Of a stretch of DNA of 64,000 nucleotides, positions 46,545 through 53,747 are shown piece by piece (positions within the stretch are counted from its first letter, which is position 1; each line of letters starts with the position of its first letter). A model generated the notes under the pieces. That model was not told the DNA's origin. It saw only the letters and a program-made list of their open reading frames with translations, and made no database searches. This DNA is from DASQFI01 sp035633215 (lineage in GTDB: Bacteria; Acidobacteriota; Vicinamibacteria; Vicinamibacterales; SCN-69-37): the NCBI GenBank assembly GCA_035633215.1, contig DASQFI010000010.1:248001-312000 (forward strand), written 5' to 3'. A program made the position numbers and the translations under genes.

Positions 46545-46665
46545 AACATTCCCTCCTTGACACGCGAGGAGGACCAGATTGAGAAGCCTGCCGCCAAGGT
46601 GCAACACGTTGGACGGGTGCGACGGCATTGAGCTGGCGGTCGCCTGAGAATCGACAACGATCACC

Positions 46666-47160
46666 ATGCGGCTGGATTCCGCCCAAATTGCCGGGCTGCC
46701 GGACAAGTCCGTTGTGCAGATACTGCTGGAGGCCGTGCTCGCTGAGATTGGCGATCGACACGCCGAGGCGCTGGACGTCGTCGCAGCCATGCCACTCGGG
46801 TACGGGGTCGTGTTCTCCGTGATCAACCTGGACGCCGAGGTCAGGAACGGCGGATTCCTCCAGTACTTCTTCAACACACGCCTGGAGTTCGAGGATCTAG
46901 TGGTCGACGGGCTCGAGCGGATCGACGCCGGCGAGTATCTGGAAATCTTCGACGCCGCGTGCGAGCGCATCGGCGAAGAACTCGAGCGGTTGAGGCCGAT
47001 GTGGGAGGAGGGCCTGGCCGGGTTTTTTGCCTCGTACAAGACCAGCACAATGAGCGAGATCGATAAACGTTGGTTCAAGTTGCCTCATATCGAGGCGAAG
47101 TTGATCTCGTGCATCCGGCAGAACCTGGCTGACTTCGATGCCACGCGACAAGAGTCCTGA
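46666..47160 (+). CDS. DUF4375 (DMP19-like) family protein
   Basis: A 164-aa cytosolic protein with the DUF4375 signature: VFSVINLDAEVRNGGFLQYFFNTR followed by a helical region (CERIGEELERLRPMW). The family is of unknown function and often lies in small variable gene clusters. ATG 46666 gives the full domain. The last 23 bp overlap the start of the broken cold-shock gene in another frame. Confidence 0.8.
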   Translation: MRLDSAQIAGLPDKSVVQILLEAVLAEIGDRHAEALDVVAAMPLGYGVVFSVINLDAEVRNGGFLQYFFNTRLEFEDLVVDGLERIDAGEYLEIFDAACERIGEELERLRPMWEEGLAGFFASYKTSTMSEIDKRWFKLPHIEAKLISCIRQNLADFDATRQES

Positions 47161-47451
47161 CGACATCGCCCGCGAGAACGCGGCCCCGCCGAGCGAGCCC
47201 GTCGGGACGCACCGTACAGAGATCGGCACGGTCAAGTGGTGGCGTGATGCGAAGGCTATGGCGTGATTCCCGTCGAAAGCCGGAACCCGTGGGATGTGTG
47301 GTGCCACTTCAGCGCCATCGAAGGAGATGGATTCAGAACGTTGACCGCTGGCGAACGTGTCGAAGTTGAGTACGTGCGTGCGAATCAGGAGAGTTTCAAG
47401 TACCTCGCCGTCCGTGTGCGGCGCCTCGGGACATTCGGGCCCGAGAAGTGA
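47138..47451 (+). pseudogene. Cold-shock-domain protein, frameshifted by one base
   Basis: Reading from ATG 47138 gives a 28-residue lead then EIGTVKWWRDAKA and a stop (MA-TGA). One base out of phase from about 47255 the domain continues as YGVIPVESRNPWDVWCHFSA, IEGDGFRTLTAGERVEVEYV, then SFKYLAVRVRRLGTFGPEK. Insertion of one G in GAAGGCTATGGC would give the expected KGYGVI and a single frame of about 105 aa. The RNA-binding surface residues (KWW, YGVI, VWCHFS) are otherwise intact. A real lesion, an assembly error, or less likely a programmed frameshift are all possible. Confidence 0.8.
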
Positions 47452-47463
47452 TCCTGACAGACC

Positions 47464-48003
47464 ATGCGAAAAGTGACGTTTGGCGCCGCGTGCAGCCTGG
47501 ACGGATTCATCGCACGCCCGGACCACGCCGTGGACTGGCTCCGCTGGAGCAAGGACGTCGGCGAGATCACCAGTCAGTTCTGGAAGACCATCGACACGGT
47601 GGTGATGGGCAGAAAGACGTACGCCGTCGCGGCCAAAAGCGGCAGCGGCGCGTATCCCGGTGTCAAGAACTACGTCTTCTCCCGAACCTTGAGGAAGCTC
47701 GACCACCCCAAGGTCGAGCTCATCGGCGACGATGCCGCAACTTTCGTCGCGGCGTTGAAGAAAAAAAAGGGCAAGGACATCTGCGTGATGGGCGGCGGCG
47801 AACTGGCGCGGGCGCTGTTCGAGGCTGGCGTCATCGACGAGGTCGGGTTGAACATCCATCCCGTCGCGCTCGGCGCCGGAATCCCGATGTTTCCTCGAGC
47901 CCAGCGACAGATTGATCTGGAGCTGCTTGAAAGCCGGCCGCTGCAGGGTGGCTGCGTCTATGTCCTGTATCGCGTGAAGACGTCGCGCTCGAAGGGACCG
48001 TGA
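47464..48003 (+). CDS. RibD C-terminal/dihydrofolate reductase family protein
   Basis: A 179-aa DHFR-fold protein: MRKVTFGAACSLDGFIARPD, then DTVVMGRKTYAVA (NADPH-binding GRKTY), VFSRTLRKL, VMGGGELARALFEAGVIDEV and HPVALGAGIPMFP. These small DHFR-like reductases use NADPH on pteridine- or flavin-like substrates of unknown identity; they are not the housekeeping DHFR. Its TGA overlaps the start of the truncated ADOP frame (GTGA). Confidence 0.88.
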   Translation: MRKVTFGAACSLDGFIARPDHAVDWLRWSKDVGEITSQFWKTIDTVVMGRKTYAVAAKSGSGAYPGVKNYVFSRTLRKLDHPKVELIGDDAATFVAALKKKKGKDICVMGGGELARALFEAGVIDEVGLNIHPVALGAGIPMFPRAQRQIDLELLESRPLQGGCVYVLYRVKTSRSKGP

Positions 48004-49358
48004 TCATGCAGGGCCTGCCGCCGCTCGATCGCGCGCAAATCGATCTGCGCGTGCTCGTCTACGCGCTGGCAGTGTCCGTCGGTGTCGCGTGCAGCGCCGG
48101 CGTGCTGCCGGCGTTCTCCCTCTGGCGCGTCGACGTGTCTGCCTCGTTGCGCGAGGCGGGCCGATCGCAAAGCGCCGGACGAGGCCGGCTCCGGCATGCG
48201 CTGACGACGGCGCAGGTCGCGGTGTCGATGCTGTTACTGCTGGGCGCGACGCTCCTCACGCGATCGATGCTGACGAGACTGGCGATCGACCCGGGATTCG
48301 AAATGACGTCCGTGCTGACGTTCTCCGTCGAGCCCGGGCTGCAGGGATACGGTCCGCGCCAGGAGGCCTTCTACCGAGACCTGCTCGATCGCGTCCGATC
48401 GATCCCCGGCGTCCGCGGCGCCGGTCTCGCCTGGCTGCAGCCGTTTTCGCAAGGGGCCGGAGACACGAGCTTCCGATCCGAGGGCGCGCCTTCCGACCAG
48501 CAGATCTCCGGGGAGCTCAACAGCGTGTCTCCCGGTTTCTTCGCGGCGCTGGCGCTGCCGCTCGTTGCCGGCCGCGACTTCACGGAAGCCGAGTTCCAGC
48601 GCAGCGACGAGGCGGGCGACGGCGTCGTCATCGTGACGGAATCGCTCGCGCGTCGGGTGTTCGGTTCGTCACCCGCGGTCGGGCGGCGGATCGTGATGGC
48701 CTTTCCCGAGGGGCGCGTCCGCACGGTTGTGGGCGTCGTCGGCGACACGCGGCAGCGCCGCGTAACGACGGTCTCGACGGAGATGCTGTTCGAGCCATTC
48801 GGTCAGAGTTTCAAGACCGGCTGGGCATCGGTACTTGTCGGCCTCGAAGGCGCCGAGGCCGCACCGTCGATCGTGTCCCAGATCCGGCAGCGCGTGGCGG
48901 CGATCGATCCGGCGCTGCCGATCTACAACGTCGAGCGGCTCGACCGCGCGTTCCGCAAACAGTTCGCCGACGATCTGCTCATCGTCCTGTTGACGTCGGT
49001 GTTCTCGGTACTGGCGATGCTGCTCGCCGCGGTCGGTCTTCACGGCGTGCTGGCGCGCACGGTCGCGGATCGCACGCGTGAGTTCGGGATTCGCGCGGCG
49101 CTCGGTGCGACGCCCGCCGGGCTCGCGGCGCTCGTCTCCGGCGAGGCCGTGCGCGTGCTCGCGGTGGGCGTCTGCCTGGGGTTGGCGGCAAGCTGGTGGC
49201 TCGTGCGGTTCATCGAAGCGCGGCTCTTCGGCATCACGCCACTCGACGCGGTCTCGATCCTGACCGCTGTCGCGCTCGTGACCGTGGTCACGCTGCTGTC
49301 GTCGGCGCCCGCGGCGCGGCGGGCCGCCCGGCTCGACGCGGCACAGCTGCTGAAATGA
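48000..49358 (+). pseudogene. 5'-truncated ADOP permease (C-terminal half only)
   Basis: A 452-aa frame matching only the second half of an ADOP permease. GLPPLDRAQIDLRVLVYALA aligns with the middle of the 3268 gene product (LARLDQAQLDPRVVVFMAGL); then come RLRHALTTAQVAVSMLLLLG, the second periplasmic core and three C-terminal TMs, ending in APAARRAARLDAAQLLK. About 400 N-terminal residues, including the first TM and first core, are missing. The frame begins at a GTG overlapping the DHFR-like stop, so it could still be translated as a half-size MacB-like subunit. I call it a remnant, with that caveat. Confidence 0.7.
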
Positions 49359-49361
49359 AAG

Positions 49362-49461
49362 GGGGACGGGGGGTTGCTGTGGAAAACTCCCGGGACGCCA
49401 TAATGCAAAGGTCAACCGAGTGAAGAGTCCCGGGAGTTTTTCACAGCGAACCCCCGTCCCC
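49362..49461. repeat. 35-bp inverted-repeat element after the truncated ADOP
   Basis: Arms 49362-49396 and 49427-49461 match as reverse complements at 32 of 35 positions. The outer part reads GGGGACGGGGG and the inner part AAAACTCCCGGGAC, around a 30-nt loop. It begins 3 nt after the TGA stop. No transposase is present; the form is that of a non-autonomous hairpin element. Confidence 0.85.
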
Positions 49462-49473
49462 TTATCCGTAAAA

Positions 49474-49488
49474 TGACCTCGGAGGTCA
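49474..49488. repeat. TGACCTCGGAGGTCA palindrome at the kinase start region
   Basis: A 15-nt palindrome (7-nt arms, one central base), the same sequence as in the hairpin at 53391-53440. Its first three bases form an in-frame TGA directly upstream of the kinase frame, and its GGAGG (49481-49485) sits at Shine-Dalgarno distance from CTG 49492. Confidence 0.75.
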
Positions 49489-49491
49489 GTC

Positions 49492-51975
49492 CTGCGGCTC
49501 GACGTCGGCGCCCGCATCGGGCACTACGAAATCCAAGCGCTCATCGGCGCAGGAGGGATGGGCGAGGTCTACCGAGCGCGCGATCTCCGTCTCGGCCGGA
49601 CGGTCGCGATCAAGGTCCTCCACACATCTGACGCGGGGCTTCGCCACCGGTTCGAGCGCGAGGCGCGCGTCGTCGCCGCACTGCAGCACCCGCACATCTG
49701 CACGCTGATCGACATCGGCGACCACGACGGCGTCGACTACATCGTCATGGAGTACCTGGACGGGAAGCCGCTGAGAGGTCCTTTTCCGCTCGACAAGGTG
49801 ATCGAGTACGGCGTGCAGATCGCGAACGCCGTGGAGGCCGTGCACCGGCAAGGCGTGATCCATCGCGACCTGAAGCCAGACAACATCATCGTCACCAGTC
49901 ACGGCGTGAAGATTCTCGATTTCGGGATCGCCAAGACCATCAGCCAGGACACTGTGACGCTGACCGGCGTCGCGATTGGCACACCGGCCTACATGGCGCC
50001 CGAGCAGTGGAAGGGTGCGGCGGATCATCGAACGGACATCTTCGCGCTCGGGTCCGTCCTGTACGAGATGGCGACCGGCAGGCAGCCAGGACCGCAAGCG
50101 CTCGAGCCAGCGCGACTGGACTGGATCGTCCGCGGCTGCCTGGCGGCCGAGCCGGACGATCGCTGGCAGTCGGCGAGCGACGTAGGTCGTCTGCTCGCGT
50201 CGGTCGCCGACCCCGCTGTGGCCGTCGCCGCTCCCGCTCCTCCACGGCGCACGTGGCTCTGGGCGGCCGCTGTGGCGCTGGCCGCGCTGGCAGGTGTGCT
50301 GTCAACGTGGTTGCTGAAGCCCACCGCATCGCGCCAGCTCTTTCAGCTCTCGATTGCGCCGCCGCCCAACACCGGGTTTCTCGTGGGCCGCAACGTGGAA
50401 GGCGGAATCGCCGTGTCTCCCGACGGCCGCATGCTGGCATTCACCGCGCAGGTCGACGGTCGCGCCCACTTGTGGATTCGCCGGCTCGACTCGCAGGACG
50501 CACAGACGCTGGCTGGCACCGAAGGCGCGTACTTCCCATTCTGGTCGCCCGACTCGAAATGGATCGCCTTCTACACGCCGGAACGGCTGATGAAGGTTGC
50601 GGCAGCCGGAGGCGCACCTCAGACGATCTGCAAGACGGATCCGCGCGTCAGCGGCGGATCGTGGGGTGCGGGTGACGTGATGGTGCTGACGGACATCTCT
50701 GGGGACCTCAGTCAGGTGCTAGCGAGTGGCGGCACGCCAGCGGCCCTGTTTCCTGGACACTGGCCGCACTTCCTGCCGGACGGCCGGCGGTTCCTGTTCC
50801 AGCGGGATAACACGGTCTGGATTGGATCGGTGGACAACAGTCTGCCGCCTCGCCGGCTGCTGGACGCGCCGGCCGCGAGGCCGGCGTATTCCCAGGAACA
50901 TATTCTCTTCGTGCGCCGCCGTTCGCTGATGGCCCAGCGCGTTGATTTGGCATCCGTGCAGGTCTCCGGCACACCGTTTCCGGTGGCCGAGTCCGTGGCC
51001 ACCCTTGACATGCTCAGAAGTCCCGGGGAGTTCTCGGCGGGCCCGGGCGGTCTGCTGGTCTACGCCGCCGGCGGCCGGGCGAACAAGCTCACCTGGCGCA
51101 GTCGCGGCGGCAAGCTCCTTGACGAACTGGCCACCGGGACCGAGGTAACCACGCCCAGAATCTCACCCGACGGCCGCCGCGTGGCGTTCGCGCGGGTCGA
51201 TCGAGACAACATGGATATCTGGATCTCCGATCTCGAGTGGAGGTCGATGACCAGGTTGACCTTCGATCCGGGAGTCGATCGGTACCCCGTCTGGTCGCCG
51301 GACGGCGCGGCCATCACATTGGCGTCAGGTGAGACGGAGACGGCCGACTTGTACCGAAAGGCGGCGGACGGAACGGGCGTCCCCGAACGCCTGACGACCG
51401 AACCCTCGGCCCAACACGCGATGGACTGGTCGGCAGACGGACAGTGGTTGTTGTTCACCAGAAACGAGGGAGTGAAGGGCACCGGCTTGATGATTCTGCC
51501 TGTCCGCGGGCAGCCCTACCCATTCCTTCAGACGAATGTCAGCGAGGGGCACAGCCAGTTCAGTCCGCTTGCACCGCGTTGGATTGCGTACTCTTCCGAT
51601 GACAGCGGGCGGCGTGAGATCTATGTCAAAGCCTTCGTACCGGGGAAACCTGCCGGCGATGCGCGCTGGCAAATCTCCACCGGCGGCGGCACGATGCCAC
51701 GTTGGCGAGGCGACGGAAGGGAGTTGTACTACTGGGCGTTGGACGGCACGATCATGGCGGCTGGCGTCAACGGCGCAGGCTCGGCGTTTCAGTCGTCGAC
51801 GCCGGTGCCGCTGTTCCAGGTGCAGGCGCCGACGATGAGAACCAACGACATCAACTTCGACGTGACCCGGGACGGTCAGCGGTTTCTGCTCGTCGAGCCG
51901 GTCGAGCGCGCGCAATCGCAGCCGTTGATCCTCATCACCGACTGGCTCGCGGCCGCGAAGCGGTCGCCCCAGTAG
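49492..51975 (+). CDS. Ser/Thr kinase with PD40 propeller, start codon unclear (possible CTG)
   Basis: An 827-aa kinase. From CTG 49492 the frame reads LRLDVGARIGHYEIQALIGAG then GMGEVY, giving a complete Gly loop (19-24) and K41. HRDLKPDNIIV, DFGIAKTI, GTPAYMAPEQW, a TM (AAAVALAALAGVLSTWLL) and a PD40 propeller follow. No ATG, GTG or TTG lies between the in-frame TGA at 49474 and ATG 49558, and starting at 49558 would cut the Gly loop. CTG with GGAGG 6 nt upstream is the best candidate. The palindrome at 49474-49488 occupies the place of the expected start, so the gene may instead be damaged. Confidence 0.85.
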   Translation: MRLDVGARIGHYEIQALIGAGGMGEVYRARDLRLGRTVAIKVLHTSDAGLRHRFEREARVVAALQHPHICTLIDIGDHDGVDYIVMEYLDGKPLRGPFPLDKVIEYGVQIANAVEAVHRQGVIHRDLKPDNIIVTSHGVKILDFGIAKTISQDTVTLTGVAIGTPAYMAPEQWKGAADHRTDIFALGSVLYEMATGRQPGPQALEPARLDWIVRGCLAAEPDDRWQSASDVGRLLASVADPAVAVAAPAPPRRTWLWAAAVALAALAGVLSTWLLKPTASRQLFQLSIAPPPNTGFLVGRNVEGGIAVSPDGRMLAFTAQVDGRAHLWIRRLDSQDAQTLAGTEGAYFPFWSPDSKWIAFYTPERLMKVAAAGGAPQTICKTDPRVSGGSWGAGDVMVLTDISGDLSQVLASGGTPAALFPGHWPHFLPDGRRFLFQRDNTVWIGSVDNSLPPRRLLDAPAARPAYSQEHILFVRRRSLMAQRVDLASVQVSGTPFPVAESVATLDMLRSPGEFSAGPGGLLVYAAGGRANKLTWRSRGGKLLDELATGTEVTTPRISPDGRRVAFARVDRDNMDIWISDLEWRSMTRLTFDPGVDRYPVWSPDGAAITLASGETETADLYRKAADGTGVPERLTTEPSAQHAMDWSADGQWLLFTRNEGVKGTGLMILPVRGQPYPFLQTNVSEGHSQFSPLAPRWIAYSSDDSGRREIYVKAFVPGKPAGDARWQISTGGGTMPRWRGDGRELYYWALDGTIMAAGVNGAGSAFQSSTPVPLFQVQAPTMRTNDINFDVTRDGQRFLLVEPVERAQSQPLILITDWLAAAKRSPQ

Positions 51976-51982
51976 ACCGACG

Positions 51983-52783
51983 ATGAGCGCGGTGGCGATC
52001 TTCCGGGCGCTGCACGAGGCGGGATGCTTCGTGATGCCCAATCCCTGGGATGAAGGCAGCGCGCGCCTCCTCGCCCAACTCGGATTTCGGGCGCTCGCGA
52101 CGACGAGCGCCGGCCTCGCGTGGTCGAAAGGACGTCCCGACAACGGCGTCTCGCTCGACATCGCGCTCGCGCACTTCAAAGCGATGGCCGGGTGTGTCGA
52201 GCTGCCCATCAACGCCGATTTCGAAGGTGGGTTCGCGACGACGCCGGAAGGCGTGGCTGGGAACGTCGCGCGCGCCGCCGCGACGGGCATTGCCGGTCTT
52301 TCGATCGAGGATTCCACCGGAGATTCGTCATCGCCGCTCTTCGACTTTCAACTCGCGGTCGAGCGGGTGCGCGCCGCGCGTCTGGCGATCGACGGCAGTG
52401 GCACCGGCGTCCTGCTCACCGGCCGCTCCGAAGGGTTCATCGTCGGCCGGCCCGATCTGTCCGAGACGATCCGCCGGCTGACCGCCTATGCAGAGGCCGG
52501 GGCTGATTGCCTGTTCGCGCCCGGCATCAGGAGTCGCGAAGACATCAACGCTGTCGTTTCTGCGGTTGCGCCGAAGCCGGTCAACGTCCTCGTCGGCGCG
52601 GACTTCACGACCGTTCCGGATCTGGCGGCGCTCGGGGTCCGCCGGATCAGTGTCGGAGGTGCGCTCGCCCGCGTCGCCGGCTCGGCCTTTCTCGAGGCGG
52701 CGCGCGAAATCGCCGAGCGCGGGACCTTCAGCGGCCTCACCCGCGCGATGCCATTCGCCGATTTCAATCGGCTTTTCCTGTAA
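51983..52783 (+). CDS. Isocitrate lyase/PEP mutase superfamily protein
   Basis: A 266-aa TIM-barrel enzyme of the ICL/PEPM superfamily: FVMPNPWDEGSARLLAQLGF, then ATTSAGLAWSKGRPD, the Mg-binding region LPINADFEGGF, SIEDSTGD, and ARAEA-like LTGRSEGF. The isocitrate lyase KKCGH signature is absent, so it is closer to the small carboxyphosphonoenolpyruvate mutase/2-methylisocitrate lyase-like branch, acting on C-C or C-P bonds of 2-oxo acid-type substrates. The exact substrate is unknown. It starts 7 bp after the kinase stop. Confidence 0.88.
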   Translation: MSAVAIFRALHEAGCFVMPNPWDEGSARLLAQLGFRALATTSAGLAWSKGRPDNGVSLDIALAHFKAMAGCVELPINADFEGGFATTPEGVAGNVARAAATGIAGLSIEDSTGDSSSPLFDFQLAVERVRAARLAIDGSGTGVLLTGRSEGFIVGRPDLSETIRRLTAYAEAGADCLFAPGIRSREDINAVVSAVAPKPVNVLVGADFTTVPDLAALGVRRISVGGALARVAGSAFLEAAREIAERGTFSGLTRAMPFADFNRLFL

Positions 52784-52863
52784 ACCTGGCCGTCATACCA
52801 ACGAGTTCTGGTAGTAAGTGCCGTCTCCACACTCAAATCTGCAGGCCGAGGTCTGGAGGTTTC

Positions 52864-53394
52864 GTGTCGCTGAACGTGCTCAACCGGAGGATCCATTACT
52901 GGGCCAGTTTTGCCGTGGCCATTCCAATGCTCGTCATGATTTGCACGGGACTGCTCCTGCAGATGAAGAAGAACTGGGCCTGGGTGCAGCCGGTCGAACA
53001 GCGCGGCACGGGCAAAGTACCTGCGATCGATCTCGAGGGCATCCTGACTGCGGTGAAGGGCACGCCCGGCATGCACGTTCAGAGCTGGGACGATGTGAAT
53101 CGGCTGGACCTGCGGCCCGGTCGCGGAGTCGGCAAGGTCTGGTTGAACAACGGCTATGAAGTGCAGGTCGATTTGGGAACGGGCAAGGTACTGCAGACGG
53201 CCTATCGCCGATCCGACCTGATCGAGTCGATCCACGACGGGTCGTTTTTCGGCGGCGACTGGACGAAGCTCGGGCTCTTCCTGCCGACGGGCATCGTGCT
53301 GTTCGCGCTCTGGCTCGGCGGCATGTGGATGTGGTGGGTGCCGTTCATCGCCAAGCGCCGGAGGGCGGCCGCGCGGCGGCTGGCCCACGCATGA
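52864..53394 (+). CDS. PepSY-associated membrane protein
   Basis: A 176-aa inner-membrane protein. TM1 is at about 9-30 (IHYWASFAVAIPMLVMICTGLLLQ, with the typical RxxHxW start), a periplasmic PepSY-like domain follows (GKVWLNNGYEVQVDLGTGKVLQ, RRSDLIESIHDGSFFGGDW), and TM2 (LGLFLPTGIVLFALWLGGMWMWW) ends in a basic tail. This is the short form of the PepSY-TM iron-uptake/reductase-associated family. GTG 52864 was chosen for GGAGG 4 nt upstream. The TGA stop is the first codon of the hairpin at 53391-53440. Confidence 0.88.
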   Translation: MSLNVLNRRIHYWASFAVAIPMLVMICTGLLLQMKKNWAWVQPVEQRGTGKVPAIDLEGILTAVKGTPGMHVQSWDDVNRLDLRPGRGVGKVWLNNGYEVQVDLGTGKVLQTAYRRSDLIESIHDGSFFGGDWTKLGLFLPTGIVLFALWLGGMWMWWVPFIAKRRRAAARRLAHA

Positions 53395-53444
53395 CCTCCG
53401 AGGTCATTTTTCAAGAAACGTAAGATGACCTCGGAGGTCTTTTT
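53391..53444 (+). terminator. Hairpin terminator shared by PepSY and PadR gene ends
   Basis: TGACCTCCGAGGTCA (53392-53406) is mirrored by 53425-53439, and five T follow (53440-53444), giving a good intrinsic terminator for the plus-strand PepSY gene. The left arm contains the PepSY TGA stop. The right arm and loop encode the last nine codons (RPPRSSYVS) of the convergent PadR gene. Confidence 0.75.
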
Positions 53445-53740
53445 GCCAGCCGTTGGCGAACGGCGCGCACGTCGCGTAGCGCCGTCCGGCCTTCGCGCGT
53501 GAGTGAAAACACGCGCCGGCGGCGGCCGCCTCGCCCGCCGGTGGGCTCGCCAACGGTCGAGGCCGCCAGGCCCTTCGCTTCCAGCCGTTCGAGCGACGAG
53601 TGCACGGCACCGAGCGAGACCGGCCGTCGCGCCTCGCGCTCGAGCGTCCGCTGGAGATTGGCGCTGTAGGCCGCGTCGCCGAGCGATTCGACGGCCATCA
53701 GCACGAGCTCTTCGAACGCGCCGAGGTAATCTCCCTTCAT
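53411..53740 (-). CDS. PadR-family transcriptional regulator
   Basis: A 109-aa PadR protein: LGAFEELVLMAVESLGDAAYSANLQRTLEREARRPVSLGAVHSSLERLEAKGL, then the wing (GGRRRRVFSLTREGRTAL). It starts 7 bp after the ADOP stop on the same strand, so it is the second gene of that operon, the reverse of the usual PadR-then-ADOP order seen at 42.5 and 57.3 kb. The C-terminus is encoded by the palindromic hairpin (residues about 101-109) and may replace the native end. Confidence 0.9.
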   Translation of the reverse strand: MKGDYLGAFEELVLMAVESLGDAAYSANLQRTLEREARRPVSLGAVHSSLERLEAKGLAASTVGEPTGGRGGRRRRVFSLTREGRTALRDVRAVRQRLAKRPPRSSYVS

Positions 53741-53747
53741 CGGCGTC

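Noticed and set aside
47138..47451. Programmed ribosomal frameshift in the cold-shock gene
   Set aside because: There is no slippery heptamer or downstream pseudoknot that I can support at 47250-47260. A one-base loss in a G run is simpler.
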